Source: an uncultured Salinimicrobium sp.
GTDB lineage: Bacteria; Bacteroidota; Bacteroidia; Flavobacteriales; Flavobacteriaceae
NCBI GenBank assembly: GCA_946887075.1
Contig: CAMPKA010000002.1
Span: 186,001 to 250,000, forward strand
Direction of reading: 5' to 3'
Length of the DNA stretch: 64,000 nt
This document shows, in pieces, positions 33,807 to 46,000 of this stretch. Both the position numbers and the translations under genes were made by a program. Positions within the stretch are counted from its first letter, which is position 1. The number at the start of each line of letters is the position of its first letter. The notes beneath the pieces were generated by a model. That model did not search any database and had not been told where the DNA came from. It worked only from the letters and a program-made list of their open reading frames with translations.

Positions 33807-36800
33807 ATGGCAAAAGGTACCTCTACTACCAAAAAGGAAAAGAAAACAGCTCCCAAAAAGTCCAAATCGGGAACCCCTTCTCTGGTCAAACGCTCGCGCA
33901 GGGTTTCGCATGATGAAATGTTCAAGGACAGCGATTATGTCCATGAGCAGCTGGACCGACTGATCTTTGCCCTTGAGGCCTTCCGGGAAGGAGACATCTC
34001 TGTTCGACTCTCGAAGGAACGCAATGACAAATTCGCGGACCTTGCCGAAGCCTATAATACCATGGTGGAAATGATCGGTGGGGTAAGTACCGAGGTATCC
34101 CGGATCTCCCGTGTGGGGGGGATTGAAGGAAACCTGGACGCCCGGGCGGAATTCAAAGCTTCCAGCGGGGTCTGGAAGGACATGATCGACAACATCAATA
34201 TCCTGATCGAAGCCATCGCAAAACCGGTACTCGAGGTAAGCCGTATTCTGAACAGTATTGCGGCAGGTAAACTGGAGGATAAGTTCAGTCTTACAGTTAC
34301 AGGAGATTTCCGGGCCATGGCCGATGTAATCAACAGAACACTGGGAAGTCTGAACATCTTCGCAGAACAGGTGACCCAGGTTGCCCGGGAAGTGGGGGTT
34401 GAAGGAAAGCTGGGAGGCCAGGCGAGTGTACCTAACGTCTCTGGAACCTGGAAGGATCTGACCGACAATGTGAACCAGATGGCGAGTAACCTGACCGAGC
34501 AGGTGAGGGAGATCGCCAGGGTGACCACGGCGGTGGCAGATGGAGACCTTTCAAGAAAAATTACCGAAGAAGGAAAAGGCGGGGAGGTTCTTGGCCTTTC
34601 CACCACAATAAACCGGATGGTGGATTCGCTGAACATATTTGCCGCAGAGGTTACCAACGTCGCCCGGGAGGTGGGGGTGGAAGGAAAGCTGGGAGGGCAG
34701 GCCGATGTTCCGGATGTTGCGGGAACCTGGAAAGACTTAACGGTCAATGTGAACACCATGGCCTCCAATCTTACGGCCCAGGTGCGGGAGATCGCGGGAG
34801 TAGCAACCTCTGTTGCAAACGGTGACCTGTCAAAGAAGATCTCGATCAACGTAAAAGGGGAAATCGCGGAACTCAAGGATACCATCAACCAGATGGTGGA
34901 CTCCCTGAACATTTTCTCCGACGAGGTAACCAGGGTGGCAAGAGAGGTAGGAACAGAAGGAAAACTCGGTGGACAGGCGGAGGTTCCGGATGTTGCGGGA
35001 ACCTGGAAGGATCTTACGGACAATGTGAATACGATGGCGAGTAACCTGACCAACCAGGTACGGGAGATCGCCTCTGTTACAACAGCTGTGGCCCAGGGGG
35101 ACCTTTCGCAAAAGATCACGGAGGAAGGAAAAGGGGGAGAGGTTCTGGTGCTCTCCAACACGATCAACAGCATGGTTGACTCCCTCACCCTTTTTGCCGC
35201 TGAGGTAACCAGGGTTGCGCGGGAAGTAGGTACGGAAGGAAAGCTTGGAGGACAGGCGACTGTACCGAGTGCCGCCGGTACCTGGAAAGACCTTACGGAT
35301 AATGTAAATATCATGGCGAGTAACCTGACCACACAGGTGCGGGAAATTGCCAATGTGGCAACCGCGGTTGCCGACGGAGACCTTTCTCAAAAGATCACCA
35401 TTGATGTAAAAGGGGAAATCGCCGAACTCAAGGATACGATCAACCAGATGGTGGACTCCCTGAATATCTTCTCCGACGAGGTGACCCGGGTGGCACGGGA
35501 GGTTGGTACAGAGGGGATCCTCGGCGGCCAGGCCATGGTGCCAGATGTTGCGGGAACCTGGAAAGATCTGACGGACAACGTGAACTACATGGCCTCCAAC
35601 CTGACCACTCAGGTAAGGGAGATCGCGAACGTGGCAACAGCAGTGGCAAAAGGGGATTTGACCCAGAAAATTGCCATTGAGGCAAAAGGAGAAATTGCGG
35701 AACTCAAAGAGACGATCAATACGATGGTGGACTCGCTGAACATCTTCTCCGATGAGGTAACCCGAGTGGCTCGCGAGGTAGGAACGGAAGGAATATTAGG
35801 TGGGCAGGCAGAAGTACCTAACGTCGGGGGTGCCTGGTGGGAATTAACGGAGAATGTGAATACCATGGCCTCGAACCTGACCACCCAGGTGCGGGAAATC
35901 GCCTCTGTAACCAAGGCGGTGGCCAACGGAGATTTATCCAAGAAGATTTCCGAGGAGGAGAAGGGGGGAGAAGTACTCGAACTATCGACCATCATCAACA
36001 CGATGGTGGACTCCCTGAATATTCTCTCCAACGAGGTGACTCGTGTGGCCCGTGAGGTGGGTACGGAAGGAATGCTCGGAGGTCAGGCCGAAGTACCCAA
36101 TGTGGCAGGGGCATGGCTGGACCTTACAGGAAATGTGAACACCATGGCGAGCAACCTGACCAGCCAGGTTAGGGAGATTGCAAATGTTGCGACTGCTGTT
36201 GCAAATGGAGACCTTTCTCAAAAGATTTCGATCGATGTAAAAGGGGAGATCGCTGAACTGAAGGACACGATAAACCAGATGGTGGACTCGCTCAATATCT
36301 TTGCCGCTGAGGTAACCCGGGTGGCCCGGGAAGTGGGAACCGAAGGGATGCTGGGCGGACAAGCCAAAGTGCCAAATGTCGCAGGAACCTGGAAAGGGCT
36401 GACGGATAACGTGAATACAATGGCCAGCAACCTGACCACCCAGGTGCGGGAAATTGCTTCGGTTACCACCGCCGTTGCGAACGGAGACCTTTCTCAGAAA
36501 ATTTCTGAGGAAGGGAAAGGAGGTGAGGTACTGGAACTATCCACCACGATTAATATCATGGTAGATGCCCTGAATGTCTTTGCAGATGAGGTGACCAATG
36601 TGGCCCGGGAGGTAGGAACAGAAGGTATACTGGGAGGACAGGCAGAGGTGCCGAATGTCGCGGGCTCCTGGAAAGACCTTACAGATAATGTAAACCAGAT
36701 GGCGAGCAATCTGACTTCCCAGGTGCGGGATATCGCGGGAGTATCAACCGCTCTCGCGCGTGGGGATTTTTCCAGGAAGATCGACGTGGAGGTTAAAGGA

Positions 36801-39746
36801 GAGGTTCAGGAGCTTAAGAACAACATCAATGCGATGGTGGACAGTTTCACCACCATCGTAAAGGCGGCCAATACGATAGCGGAAGGGAACTTCTCAATCG
36901 AGATGCCGCTTCGAAGTGAGGCTGACCAGCTGGGGATCGCGTTGAATACGATGACGGAGAACCTGAAACGGATTTCGGAAGAAAATGAAAATGAAGCATG
37001 GATCAAGACAGGGCAGGCTGGACTCAACGACAGAATGCGAGGAGAACAGGATCTGCTCACGCTATCCAAGAACATTATCTCCTATCTCACCAAGTATCTC
37101 GGAGGCCAGGTGGGCGTGATCTATCTCGCTGAAAGATATCAGGAAAAGCGACGGCTGAGAATGACTGGGTCCTATGCCTTTACTCACCGAAAATCCCTCA
37201 AGACGACCTTCGATTTCGGAGAAGGCCTTGTAGGTCAGGCCGCTCTGGAGAGAGAGGTTATTGTCCTGTCCGGGATCCCGGAGGACTACATCAGTGTGTC
37301 CTCAGGCCTCGGAGAAAAAAAGCCACAGCATATTCTTGTGCAGCCCTTTATGATCGATGGAGAGGTAAAGGGAGTAATAGAGATCGGCTCGTTCAAAGAA
37401 TTCAACGATAACCAGCTGGAACTGGTACGGTCCGTAGGAGAAAACATAGCCATCACCACAAATGTATCCCTCGACAGGGAAAAGATGAGAGACCTGCTGG
37501 AGGAGTCTCAGCGCCAGTCTGAGGAGCTGTTGAAGCAGCAGGAAAAAATGAAGATCCAAAGTAAGGAATTGCAGATGGCCAATGACGATCTGGAAACCAA
37601 GACCAAGGATCTGGAGCGTCAGAAGGAAGACCTGCAGTTCAGCAGGGTTGAAGTGGAACGCAAGGCCAAGGAGCTTGAGCTGGCCAGTAAATACAAATCC
37701 GAGTTTCTGGCCAACATGTCCCATGAATTGAGAACACCGCTTAACAGTCTCCTTATTCTCTCTAAGGATCTCAGCACCAATAGAAAAGGAAACCTGTTCA
37801 AAGATCAACAAAAGGCTGCCAGTATCATTTACGAGGGTGGATTAAGCCTGCTGAATCTCATCAATGACATTCTGGATCTTTCAAAGGTCGAGGCGGGAAA
37901 ACTGCAAATCCATCCCGAAGAAGTCCTCGTAGATAGTCTCGTGAAGAACCTGCACAACCAATTCGGGCATCTTGCAAAATCCAAGAAACTGAAATTCAGG
38001 ATTCAATGCAGGAACAATGCACCTGAAAAGATTATAACAGATGGGCAACGCCTTGAGCAGATCGTTAAGAACCTGATCTCCAATGCCATCAAGTTCACAT
38101 CCAAAGGTTCGGTAAGCGTTTCCATCGGCAGACCGGGACCGGGAGTCACCTTCCGGGAAATAGGACTCCCGAAATCACAGGTGCTGGAGATATCAGTTAA
38201 GGATACGGGGATCGGAATCCCGGAGGCTAAAAGAATGATGATCTTTGAGGCTTTCCAACAAGCCGAAGGGGGTACGAGCCGCCAGTATGGGGGCACCGGC
38301 CTCGGACTGACTATATCAAGGGAGCTCTCGAGATTACTCGGAGGCGAGATCCACATAGAAAGCACCGAAGATGTCGGCAGTATTTTTACCGTTTACGTTC
38401 CGGTAGATCTTACCAGTGCCCCCATTAAGGAAATGGATGAGGGAATTTCCTTTTACAGGGAAACAGAGGGAGAAGCAGTGGCTGAAAAAGGTCCGGTGGC
38501 ACAGTCGGGAAACCTTGCCCAAAAGAAACTCCCTGGTGGTATCTCGGACGACCGGGACAATCTGAAGCCATCGGAAAATTCCGTTTTGCTTATCGGAGGT
38601 GACAAACATCTGGCGGAGACATTAAAGTCTCTGGCTAAGAAGAACAATCAGAAGGTCGTAGTAGCCAGGGATGGTAAGGAAGGAATGAAATTCGCCTCCC
38701 AATACCATCCTAATATCATCCTGATAGATGATCAACTCTCGGATATGAGAGGTCTCATCGTTTTGGATCACCTGAAGTTGAATCTTGAAACGCGGCATAT
38801 CCCGGTATACGTGATGTCCTCGGACGATGTTGAAAATAAAGCCTTCAGGAAGGGAGCCATGCTTTTCGGTCAGAAGCCGATTTCCAGCATGGATATGGAG
38901 CAGGCCTTGCAGAAGATGTCCAAAATCAGCGCATCCCGGACCCGAAAGGTTCTCTTTATTGAAGGTGATGAGTCCAGGCTATCCGAAATTGAAGGGCTCC
39001 TTAAGAACAAGGACATTAGCCTTTCTACGGCCCCCACCGGAAAAGAGGCTCTTGGGCAGATCAAATCCGGGAAGTTGGACTGCGTAGTTATCGGACCGCA
39101 GCCTGCAGATGGAAATAATCATCAGGTTATTAAAAAATTGCGACCGGCTTTAAAGGATCAAAGCATCCCGGTCATTCTGTATACCGGAAAAAAACTAACC
39201 CAGACAGAGCGAAAGGAGCTGCTTAAATTGGAGAAGTCCCTGACCATCAGGGCCGCCTCCTCACCCAAGATGCTGCTGGATGACGTGTTCCTTTTTCTTC
39301 ATATTGAAGAAGAAAGGTTCTCTGCTCGTCAGAAGAAAATTATGACTGAATTGCACCATCCAAAGCATGTTTTGGAAGGGAAGAAGGTGCTTCTGGTCGA
39401 TGATGACAGCCGAAATTCTTATGCCCTTTCAAAAGCATTGAAGGATTCGGGAATGGAGGTCGTCGTGGCTGAAAACGGCAAAATCGCACTTGAAAAACTG
39501 GAACAGGAAGAAAAAATAGATATCGTGCTGATGGACGTCATGATGCCGGTCATGGACGGATATAAGGCCACAGCAGAGATCAGGAAAAAGGCAGCGTTCA
39601 AAGATCTGCCGATCATCTCCCTCACCGCCAAGGCGATGCCTGAGGATAAGGCAAAAAGTCTCGAGGCCGGGGCGAATGACTACCTGACAAAACCCGTTAA
39701 TATCGACAAGCTCCTGAATATTGTGCGTTTATGGTTATGTCAATAA
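33807..39746 (+). CDS. Cytosolic poly-HAMP hybrid histidine kinase with three receiver domains
   Basis: The ATG at 33807 ([10 protein letters not shown]) gives 1,979 residues; the frame is open for 61 more codons upstream but that part looks non-coding. A Lys-rich N terminus is followed by a poly-HAMP array (about 45-1060) with nine 92-93-residue units, a GAF domain (about 1092-1215), a coiled coil, HisKA with His1306 ([12 protein letters not shown]), HATPase (about 1410-1535; [22 protein letters not shown]) and three receivers. Receiver 1 keeps Asp1641 and receiver 3 Asp1910; receiver 2 has Gly-Pro where the Asp should be and is probably inactive. No membrane span is visible. It resembles fungal group III (Nik1-type) osmosensing kinases and their bacterial relatives. 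Confidence 0.93.
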   Translation: MAKGTSTTKKEKKTAPKKSKSGTPSLVKRSRRVSHDEMFKDSDYVHEQLDRLIFALEAFREGDISVRLSKERNDKFADLAEAYNTMVEMIGGVSTEVSRISRVGGIEGNLDARAEFKASSGVWKDMIDNINILIEAIAKPVLEVSRILNSIAAGKLEDKFSLTVTGDFRAMADVINRTLGSLNIFAEQVTQVAREVGVEGKLGGQASVPNVSGTWKDLTDNVNQMASNLTEQVREIARVTTAVADGDLSRKITEEGKGGEVLGLSTTINRMVDSLNIFAAEVTNVAREVGVEGKLGGQADVPDVAGTWKDLTVNVNTMASNLTAQVREIAGVATSVANGDLSKKISINVKGEIAELKDTINQMVDSLNIFSDEVTRVAREVGTEGKLGGQAEVPDVAGTWKDLTDNVNTMASNLTNQVREIASVTTAVAQGDLSQKITEEGKGGEVLVLSNTINSMVDSLTLFAAEVTRVAREVGTEGKLGGQATVPSAAGTWKDLTDNVNIMASNLTTQVREIANVATAVADGDLSQKITIDVKGEIAELKDTINQMVDSLNIFSDEVTRVAREVGTEGILGGQAMVPDVAGTWKDLTDNVNYMASNLTTQVREIANVATAVAKGDLTQKIAIEAKGEIAELKETINTMVDSLNIFSDEVTRVAREVGTEGILGGQAEVPNVGGAWWELTENVNTMASNLTTQVREIASVTKAVANGDLSKKISEEEKGGEVLELSTIINTMVDSLNILSNEVTRVAREVGTEGMLGGQAEVPNVAGAWLDLTGNVNTMASNLTSQVREIANVATAVANGDLSQKISIDVKGEIAELKDTINQMVDSLNIFAAEVTRVAREVGTEGMLGGQAKVPNVAGTWKGLTDNVNTMASNLTTQVREIASVTTAVANGDLSQKISEEGKGGEVLELSTTINIMVDALNVFADEVTNVAREVGTEGILGGQAEVPNVAGSWKDLTDNVNQMASNLTSQVRDIAGVSTALARGDFSRKIDVEVKGEVQELKNNINAMVDSFTTIVKAANTIAEGNFSIEMPLRSEADQLGIALNTMTENLKRISEENENEAWIKTGQAGLNDRMRGEQDLLTLSKNIISYLTKYLGGQVGVIYLAERYQEKRRLRMTGSYAFTHRKSLKTTFDFGEGLVGQAALEREVIVLSGIPEDYISVSSGLGEKKPQHILVQPFMIDGEVKGVIEIGSFKEFNDNQLELVRSVGENIAITTNVSLDREKMRDLLEESQRQSEELLKQQEKMKIQSKELQMANDDLETKTKDLERQKEDLQFSRVEVERKAKELELASKYKSEFLANMSHELRTPLNSLLILSKDLSTNRKGNLFKDQQKAASIIYEGGLSLLNLINDILDLSKVEAGKLQIHPEEVLVDSLVKNLHNQFGHLAKSKKLKFRIQCRNNAPEKIITDGQRLEQIVKNLISNAIKFTSKGSVSVSIGRPGPGVTFREIGLPKSQVLEISVKDTGIGIPEAKRMMIFEAFQQAEGGTSRQYGGTGLGLTISRELSRLLGGEIHIESTEDVGSIFTVYVPVDLTSAPIKEMDEGISFYRETEGEAVAEKGPVAQSGNLAQKKLPGGISDDRDNLKPSENSVLLIGGDKHLAETLKSLAKKNNQKVVVARDGKEGMKFASQYHPNIILIDDQLSDMRGLIVLDHLKLNLETRHIPVYVMSSDDVENKAFRKGAMLFGQKPISSMDMEQALQKMSKISASRTRKVLFIEGDESRLSEIEGLLKNKDISLSTAPTGKEALGQIKSGKLDCVVIGPQPADGNNHQVIKKLRPALKDQSIPVILYTGKKLTQTERKELLKLEKSLTIRAASSPKMLLDDVFLFLHIEEERFSARQKKIMTELHHPKHVLEGKKVLLVDDDSRNSYALSKALKDSGMEVVVAENGKIALEKLEQEEKIDIVLMDVMMPVMDGYKATAEIRKKAAFKDLPIISLTAKAMPEDKAKSLEAGANDYLTKPVNIDKLLNIVRLWLCQ
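34366..36850 (+). repeat. Nine tandem HAMP-coding units (279/276 bp)
   Basis: LGGQA codons begin at 34410, 34689, 34965, 35244, 35520, 35796, 36075, 36351 and 36630. Spacing alternates between 279 bases (type [10 protein letters not shown] connector) and 276 bases (type [13 protein letters not shown] connector). The order is A B A B B A B A B. Confidence 0.92.
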
Positions 39747-40002
39747 TCTAATCCCGGAATGATGGTTTTCCCTGGTCTGTTTTAAACGGTTTGTGGTTTA
39801 ACCGGACCTGAAAAGATCGGACCGGAGGTTTCCGGAAAGGACGGAAAACTGGTCTCGCCATAGAAGCCGGAATTCGGGGATCTTTTACCTGTTCATGCAT
39901 TTTTTTGATGACTTGGTTCACGCTGAATATCCGGATTTTGTATTTTAGATCCTTTGATTGCCCCTCCTTGTTCTTTAAAAAATTTGCACTAAATGGGATG
40001 AT

Positions 40003-40452
40003 ATGAAAGACAATACAGTTTCATTGCACAGAGTGATCAAAGCAGCCCCGGAAAAGGTATTCCGGGCATTTTCAGAGGCGGATGCTCACGCCACATGGTT
40101 ACCCCCTTATGGGTTCGTTTGTACGGTTCAGAAAATGGATTTCAAGGTCGGAGGTAAATACAAAATGACCTTTATCAATTTCAGTACCGGGAACAGCCAT
40201 TCCTTCGGGGGAGCGTATTTGGAAATCAAGCCCAATCAATTCATCAAGTATTCGGACAGCTTTGACGATCCGAATCTACCGGGGGAAATCATTACCTCGG
40301 TCTGGCTGAACAGGGTTTCTTGTGGAACAGAGCTCAAGATATTACAGGAAGGTATACCGGCCGCCATACCCGCAGAAATGTGTTACCTGGGCTGGCAGGA
40401 TTCCCTGGATAAACTGATCAGGTTAGTAGAACCTGAGATCCCTGATTCGTAG
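40003..40452 (+). CDS. SRPBCC / AHSA1-like protein
   Basis: 149 residues with the START/Bet v1-like pattern of the AHSA1 (activator of Hsp90 ATPase homologue) group: an N-terminal RVIKAAPEKVFRAFSEAD helix, FKVGGKYKM, and a C-terminal GWQDSLDKLIRLVE helix. Such proteins bind hydrophobic ligands; their bacterial functions are mostly unknown. Its order of strands and the long C-terminal helix are complete, so it is not truncated. It is alone on its strand between the hybrid kinase and a convergent small gene. Confidence 0.85.
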   Translation: MKDNTVSLHRVIKAAPEKVFRAFSEADAHATWLPPYGFVCTVQKMDFKVGGKYKMTFINFSTGNSHSFGGAYLEIKPNQFIKYSDSFDDPNLPGEIITSVWLNRVSCGTELKILQEGIPAAIPAEMCYLGWQDSLDKLIRLVEPEIPDS

Positions 40453-40472
40453 AACCCGTTCCGGAAAGGATT

Positions 40473-40685
40473 TTAGCGCATCCAGATCCATGGCATCGGA
40501 TCCGGGACCAAATTGGTCAGCTTTATTTCAATTCCCTCTGGTGGACTTGTACCCTTCTTCAAAACCCGCCTTAAAGGAATCCCCGAGGTGAGATTTCGAG
40601 AGAAAAAAATACCGAGGCCTACCGATGCCACCGTTACAGCAGTTGCCAGCGCGATCAGTATGTATTTTCGTGAAAATAGTTCCAT
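40473..40685 (-). CDS. Small membrane-anchored protein, unknown function
   Basis: 70 residues. Residues about 6-28 form one clear hydrophobic segment after a Lys/Arg-containing start, followed by a basic, proline-containing C-terminal part. I do not recognise a family. It lies 123 bases downstream of the LytS-like kinase gene on the same strand and could belong to that transcript. The hydrophobic start makes it more likely a gene than a chance frame. Confidence 0.5.
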   Translation of the reverse strand: MELFSRKYILIALATAVTVASVGLGIFFSRNLTSGIPLRRVLKKGTSPPEGIEIKLTNLVPDPMPWIWMR

Positions 40686-40808
40686 GAAACATTGTTAATT
40701 GATGCCTAAGTAACGATCCCTGCTGTAAACTTCTCCAAACAATGATGTGTGGTAGGCTTTTTCTGCAGTGAACTGGCTGCAAAGCCTCCTCAGGTACTGG
40801 AGGTGCCA

Positions 40809-41915
40809 CTACATTAGGCTCAGGGAGCGGTGAGGGATGCTAACCGTGCAGCTAACGGATTCCTCTCCTGAATTGGAAATTCTGAAATCGGCTGACTCTC
40901 CATAGATATCTCTTAAACGGGTCCGCAGGTTGGTCAGGCCCATTCCCTTCTCGAGCGGATTACCGCTCGACGGTTTCAATCTGCCACTGTTCATGACCTG
41001 GATGACCAGCTCCTTACCCTTAGAGTAAATATTGATCTTAATCATCAAAAAAGTATTTTGGCTAAAGGATCCATGTTTGACTGCATTCTCGACAATGGGT
41101 TGTAAAATTAGGGCTGGTATTTTCGTCTGGAGGAGATCCTCCTGAACGGTGACTTTGATCTTGATTTTTCCATAGAACCTCGTTCTGAGAATGTTGAGGT
41201 AAGGGTCGAGAATACTGATCTCCTTTTGTACCGAGACGAAATTGGAATCGATATGATAAAGGATTTGCCGTAGAAAATCACTCAGATCGGCTATGGTATC
41301 CTGCGCTTTAGCCTTATCGATATCGATCAGACTGGATATGCTGTTCAGGGTATTAAACAGGAAATGGGGCTGTAGCTGGGTGGTGAGCATTTTGACCTTT
41401 GCATCTAATAACTGCTTTTCCAGAATATTCTTTTGTTGCTCTGAGGATTTTACAGCTTCGAGATAATGAAAGGCGTAAATAACAAAGATCATGGCCGAAT
41501 AGATGAGATAATTGACATCAAGATTATAGATGATCCCGTCGATGAAATCCTCATAGCTATAGATATCTTTATCGATGACCCCCAGAAAGACCAGGTAAAG
41601 ATCCACGACCATCCTGATCACCACACTGATCAGGACGGACAAGAACAAATGGATCGGGATAATGATCTTCCATGGCTTTTGATGCTGTAGCAGGTAGGAA
41701 GTGTGTACCGATATCAGGCTCATGTATAAAGTCACCAGGATCCAATCGAGAAAAAAAGCGCCGTAAGCATACAGGGGCATACTATTACCAGATTCCAACT
41801 GGATATAGTACATCTTCAGGGTGTAAAAGATTTCGAAGACCAGATAGAAAATAGCGAGAAAAATGATCAATCGCCAGTGGACCTTCCTCCTGAGTAATCC
41901 CATTCCGGTTTCCAT
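40809..41915 (-). CDS. LytS-type sensor histidine kinase
   Basis: 368 residues: four predicted membrane spans (about 14-36, 49-72, 84-112, 134-154), then a short coiled coil and the His_kinase domain with His184 in LQPHFLFNTLNS and the N box (QPIVENAVKHG). This is the 5TM/4TM LytS-AlgZ style kinase that normally pairs with LytTR regulators. Its ATG overlaps the last base of the regulator stop codon (TAATG), a sign of tight translational coupling. The signal sensed is unknown. Confidence 0.92.
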   Translation of the reverse strand: METGMGLLRRKVHWRLIIFLAIFYLVFEIFYTLKMYYIQLESGNSMPLYAYGAFFLDWILVTLYMSLISVHTSYLLQHQKPWKIIIPIHLFLSVLISVVIRMVVDLYLVFLGVIDKDIYSYEDFIDGIIYNLDVNYLIYSAMIFVIYAFHYLEAVKSSEQQKNILEKQLLDAKVKMLTTQLQPHFLFNTLNSISSLIDIDKAKAQDTIADLSDFLRQILYHIDSNFVSVQKEISILDPYLNILRTRFYGKIKIKVTVQEDLLQTKIPALILQPIVENAVKHGSFSQNTFLMIKINIYSKGKELVIQVMNSGRLKPSSGNPLEKGMGLTNLRTRLRDIYGESADFRISNSGEESVSCTVSIPHRSLSLM

Positions 41916-42682
41916 TATTTCAGTCCCAGCTTTTTAAGGAACTCCTTTTTTTGGGACTTACTCACCCTTATCAATTTCTTGTCCTTCATGCGGATATCGA
42001 TCTCCGAATAATCCGAATGAACGATTTCCTGAATGTAATCAAAGTTCACGATATGGGACCTGTGGACTCTGAAGAAGCGGTCAGGGTTCAGTAATTCATT
42101 GAGGTTGCTCAGGGATTCCCGGATCAGGTATTTATTGCCTTCCGTAAAAATCTCTGCATAATAGCCGGATGCCGTGATGTAATGAATGCTCTCCACGTCG
42201 ATCAGTATCGTTTTATTTCCAAGTTTGATCGGGAGTTTCTGGTTGCTGGACTGTTTGTTTTGTTGCGACTCATGGAGCTTGATCAACTCCATGACCCGGG
42301 CATCGAATTGCTCATTGATTTTATTTCTCGGTATTTGGGAGATTTTATCCATGGCTTTGAAGAATCTTTCATTCTTAAATGGCTTGAGTAGAAAATCAAA
42401 CGCCTCAAAATCAAAAGCCCGCTGTGCATAAAAATCATGTGCAGTAACAAAGATCACCAGAGGTTTAGGATCTATCTCTATTTGTTGCAAGACATCAAAG
42501 CCAGTCATATCCTGCAGATTGACATCGAGAAAAACCAGATCCGGTTTTCGGGTATTGATTTCGGTAACGGCAGTGGCTCCATTTTCAGACTCCAGGATCT
42601 CGTCGACCCATTCTACCTCGCCAAGGAGTTTTTTAACCCTTTCCCGTGCAAATATCTCATCCTCTACAATTAATGCTCTCAT
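41915..42682 (-). CDS. LytTR-family response regulator
   Basis: 255 residues with a receiver domain (acidic pair at 8-9, phospho-acceptor Asp53 in VFLDVNL, Lys100) and a C-terminal LytTR DNA-binding domain (about 150-255; FFRVHRSHIVNFDYI). It is cotranscribed with the LytS-type kinase and lies divergent from susC, 321 bases away. The regulator may therefore act on the susCD pair; no LytTR-type direct repeat was recognised to prove it. Confidence 0.92.
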   Translation of the reverse strand: MRALIVEDEIFARERVKKLLGEVEWVDEILESENGATAVTEINTRKPDLVFLDVNLQDMTGFDVLQQIEIDPKPLVIFVTAHDFYAQRAFDFEAFDFLLKPFKNERFFKAMDKISQIPRNKINEQFDARVMELIKLHESQQNKQSSNQKLPIKLGNKTILIDVESIHYITASGYYAEIFTEGNKYLIRESLSNLNELLNPDRFFRVHRSHIVNFDYIQEIVHSDYSEIDIRMKDKKLIRVSKSQKKEFLKKLGLK

Positions 42683-43003
42683 GAAAAATACTTTGATCCA
42701 AAGTTAAAATATTTAAGGTTATACCAGATTTTGAAGATTTTATTCCGGTTCATAAATCGGGGGATTCAAAGCTTAATTTGAGGTATTCATAAAAAGGGCC
42801 CCTGTCTTGCCAGAAATCGGTCGCGACCAAACCCGCAAAAGCTTCATCGGTCTTACCAAACAGACCATTCTTTTGGTCCCTCCTGTTTTTTTAAAATCAA
42901 AAAACGGGCTGTTCAGTTCATATAGTGGCCGATAGACATCAGCGACAGCCGTAATCATTGGCTCAACACTACATTTAGCTGAAACAAACCTTAATCAGAA
43001 AAT
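42683..43003. other. Divergent region between LytTR regulator and susC
   Basis: 321 bases without a gene. It contains a leftward -7 match at 42699-42706 and a near-match TACATTTA about 42971-42978 ahead of susC, the same sequence seen before the hybrid kinase at 33781. Confidence 0.6.
42699..42706 (-). promoter_or_regulatory. Candidate -7 element for the LytTR/LytS operon
   Basis: Minus strand TAACTTTG matches TAnnTTTG and lies 17 bases before the start codon, implying a very short leader. Confidence 0.4.
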
Positions 43004-46000
43004 ATGAGAAGCAATTACTTATTACTGTATTTGGCAGTGTTCTTCATGTCAGGTACCGCTTTAGCACAAGAAGAAAAAACGGTAACAGGGACTGTATTCA
43101 GTGAAGAAGGTCTCCCGTTACCGGGAGCAACCGTCATTGAGAAAGGAACACAAAACGGTGCTCAAACGGATTTCGATGGCAATTACTCGATTTCTGTCGC
43201 GCCGGGAGATATTCTTGTGTTCAGCTACGTAGGATTTGTTCCCCAGGAGGTGGTTGTAGGAACTGCCGATACCTATAATATCACCTTACAGGTCGATGCT
43301 GGCCAGCTGGAGGAGGTTGTGGTAATGGGTTATGTCTCCAAGAGAAGGGAAGACCTTACCGGATCAGCAGTGCAGGTGGGTTCAGAAGAGCTTCAGCAAA
43401 CCCCGATGGCAACGGTCGATCAGGCGCTTCAGGGAAAGGTGGCAGGTCTTCAGATCGCCAGTTCATCCGGTACACCGGGATCCGTCCAGGATATCAGGAT
43501 CCGGGGAGTGAGCTCCATAAACGCTGGAAATGAGCCGCTTTATGTCATTGACGGGGTGCCGATCATAAGCGATGATCTTGTCGGAATAGACGATAACGGA
43601 ACTTCGTCTTTTTCAACTTTGGCCAGTTTGAATTCCAATGATATCGCCAGCATCACGGTTCTCAAGGATGCTTCCTCTACGGCCGCTTACGGGGCCCGTG
43701 GAGCAAACGGGGTGATTGTCATAACCACCAAGAGTGGAAGAAGTGGAAAAACTACCGTCAACCTGAGTTCCTATTATGGGTTTACCAACAACGCCATGGA
43801 TGGACCAGATCCTCTGACGGGAGCCGAAAGAGAGATTCTCTACTACGAGGGAATCATGAACAGTTACGGCCTGGGTTCTATAGAGGAAGCCAGAGCCTAT
43901 GAGGCTGAAAACTTCGGAGATTATGCAGGCTACATTGCCTGGAATGAAGCTGGTCGTCCGGAAACGGACTGGAAAAAACTGGTGACCAACGAAGATGCCC
44001 CTATTCAGGAGCATACCATATCCGCTACGGGAGGTGGTGAAAAACACACCTTTTATACTTCCCTGGGATATTTCCAGCAGGAAGCCACGGTGATCGGTTC
44101 TGAATTCGAAAGGATATCCGGATCACTGAACCTGACCCAGGATATTTCAGACAGTTTTACCTTCAGTTCTTCCAATACAGCTTCCCATTCCTTTCAGGAC
44201 GGTATTCTTGAGGGAAGTGCCTATTTCTCTTCACCTCATTCGGCCAAATACTTCATGTCACCGCTGGATCAGGCTTTTAATGAAGACGGTTCCTATAATC
44301 TCAATACAACGCTTCCGAACCCGCTCTTTATAGCAGAAAACGACATAGATCAATCAAAATTCACACGTATTCTGAGCAACAACTCCCTTACCTGGCAAAC
44401 CCCGATAGAGAATTTATCGTTCACCTCCAGGGCCTCAATAGATTATCAGGTGTTCCATTATAAAACCTACGACAACCGAGTTTCCGGGGATGGCGATGAC
44501 ATCAGCGGCTATGCCTTTGAGTTCAAGCGTAACACTGCGACCTATGTCTTCCAGAACTCTTTTGATTATGTGATGAATTTCGGAGACCACAGTCTCGATT
44601 TCAAGGTACTGCAGGAATGGCAAAAATTCAGGGACCATTATCTCTCTGCTGAAGGTGACAATTTTGTTACGGACGGACTGACTAATCTCGCCTCTTCTGG
44701 AAATCCTACAGGAGCCTTTTCGGAATTTGAAGATTGGGCGGTGGCCTCGTATCTCGGGACGGTGGCGTACAACTATAATAACCGGTATGTGCTCAATGGA
44801 ACCTATCGTCGCGAAGGAAACTCAAGGTTTGGCGAGGAAAACAGATGGGGGGACTTCTGGTCGGTAGGAGCTGCCTGGAACCTTCACCGGGAGGATTTTC
44901 TCGAGGACAGTGATTTTGTGAACAACCTGAAGCTAAGAGCCTCCTATGGTAAAACCGGTAATGCCAATATAGAGATCAATCAGTACCAGGTTCTTTTCAA
45001 TTATGACGGAGACTACGCTGGAACCGGCGCATCATATCCCGCCGAATACGGGAACGAAGATCTCACATGGGAAACCAGTTACACTTTTGATGCCGGTATC
45101 GAATTCGGCCTAGTAGAAAACAGGATCCAGGGTATGCTCGCCTACTATAGGAGGGAATCCAGGGATCTGCTTCTGGATGTTCCACTCTCTTATACCACCG
45201 GTTTTGACAGTCAGTTCAGGAATATTGGCCGTATGGAAAACAAAGGTTTTGAAGCTGAACTCAATATAGAAGTAATTAGAGCGGATGATTTTCATATGAG
45301 CATTGGCGGTAATGTTGCCACTGTAGACAATGAGGTTCTTGAGGTAGCTCAGGATGCCAATGGCAATGAAATCGCCGTTACGGATGGGGCCTATCAGCGC
45401 TCCATTAAAGGCTCGCTTGTGGACGAATGGTTCATGCCGGTTTGGGCTGGAGTGGATCCTGAAACCGGTGTTGACACCTGGTTCACCGATGGAGAAGGCA
45501 GTGAGATCACCATGAATTATGGAGAGGCACAGCGCGTTTTCATGGGATCGAGTGCGCTGCCCAGTATTACAGCAGGTCTGAACTTTCACGTTGATTTTAA
45601 AGGCTTCTTCCTTGACGCTTCAGGATATTTTGCAGGAGGACATATGGTGTATGAAGACTGGCATCTTTATTTGGACCAGACAAATCTTTATGCCACTGCA
45701 CTCTATAACGGCTATGACAGGCTTATGGAGAGATGGCAGCAGCCAGGGGACATCACCAGGGTGACCAAGCCGATGGACGAGTATGAACCCTGGGAAATCA
45801 GTTCCAAATTCCTGTTCGAAGGAGATTACTTCAGGTTGAGAAATGTCAGCCTGGGTTATGATTTCAACAGCGGAATTACAGACGCCATCGGGATCAGTTC
45901 TGGTCGTGTGTTCGTGCGGGGGAGCAATCTGTTTACCTGGGTCAAGGATGACAATTTATTGCACGATCCTGAGGTAGATGCAGATGGCTGGACGGATATT

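Noticed and set aside
34052..35353. 433-codon open frame on the minus strand inside the poly-HAMP gene
   Set aside because: It is a by-product of the repeated coding sequence: its translation is itself a repeat in antisense, with no domain, and the plus-strand frame has clear HAMP motifs.
34366..36850. Regular repeats considered as CRISPR or satellite
   Set aside because: The units are coding, 276-279 bases long and in frame with HAMP sequence.
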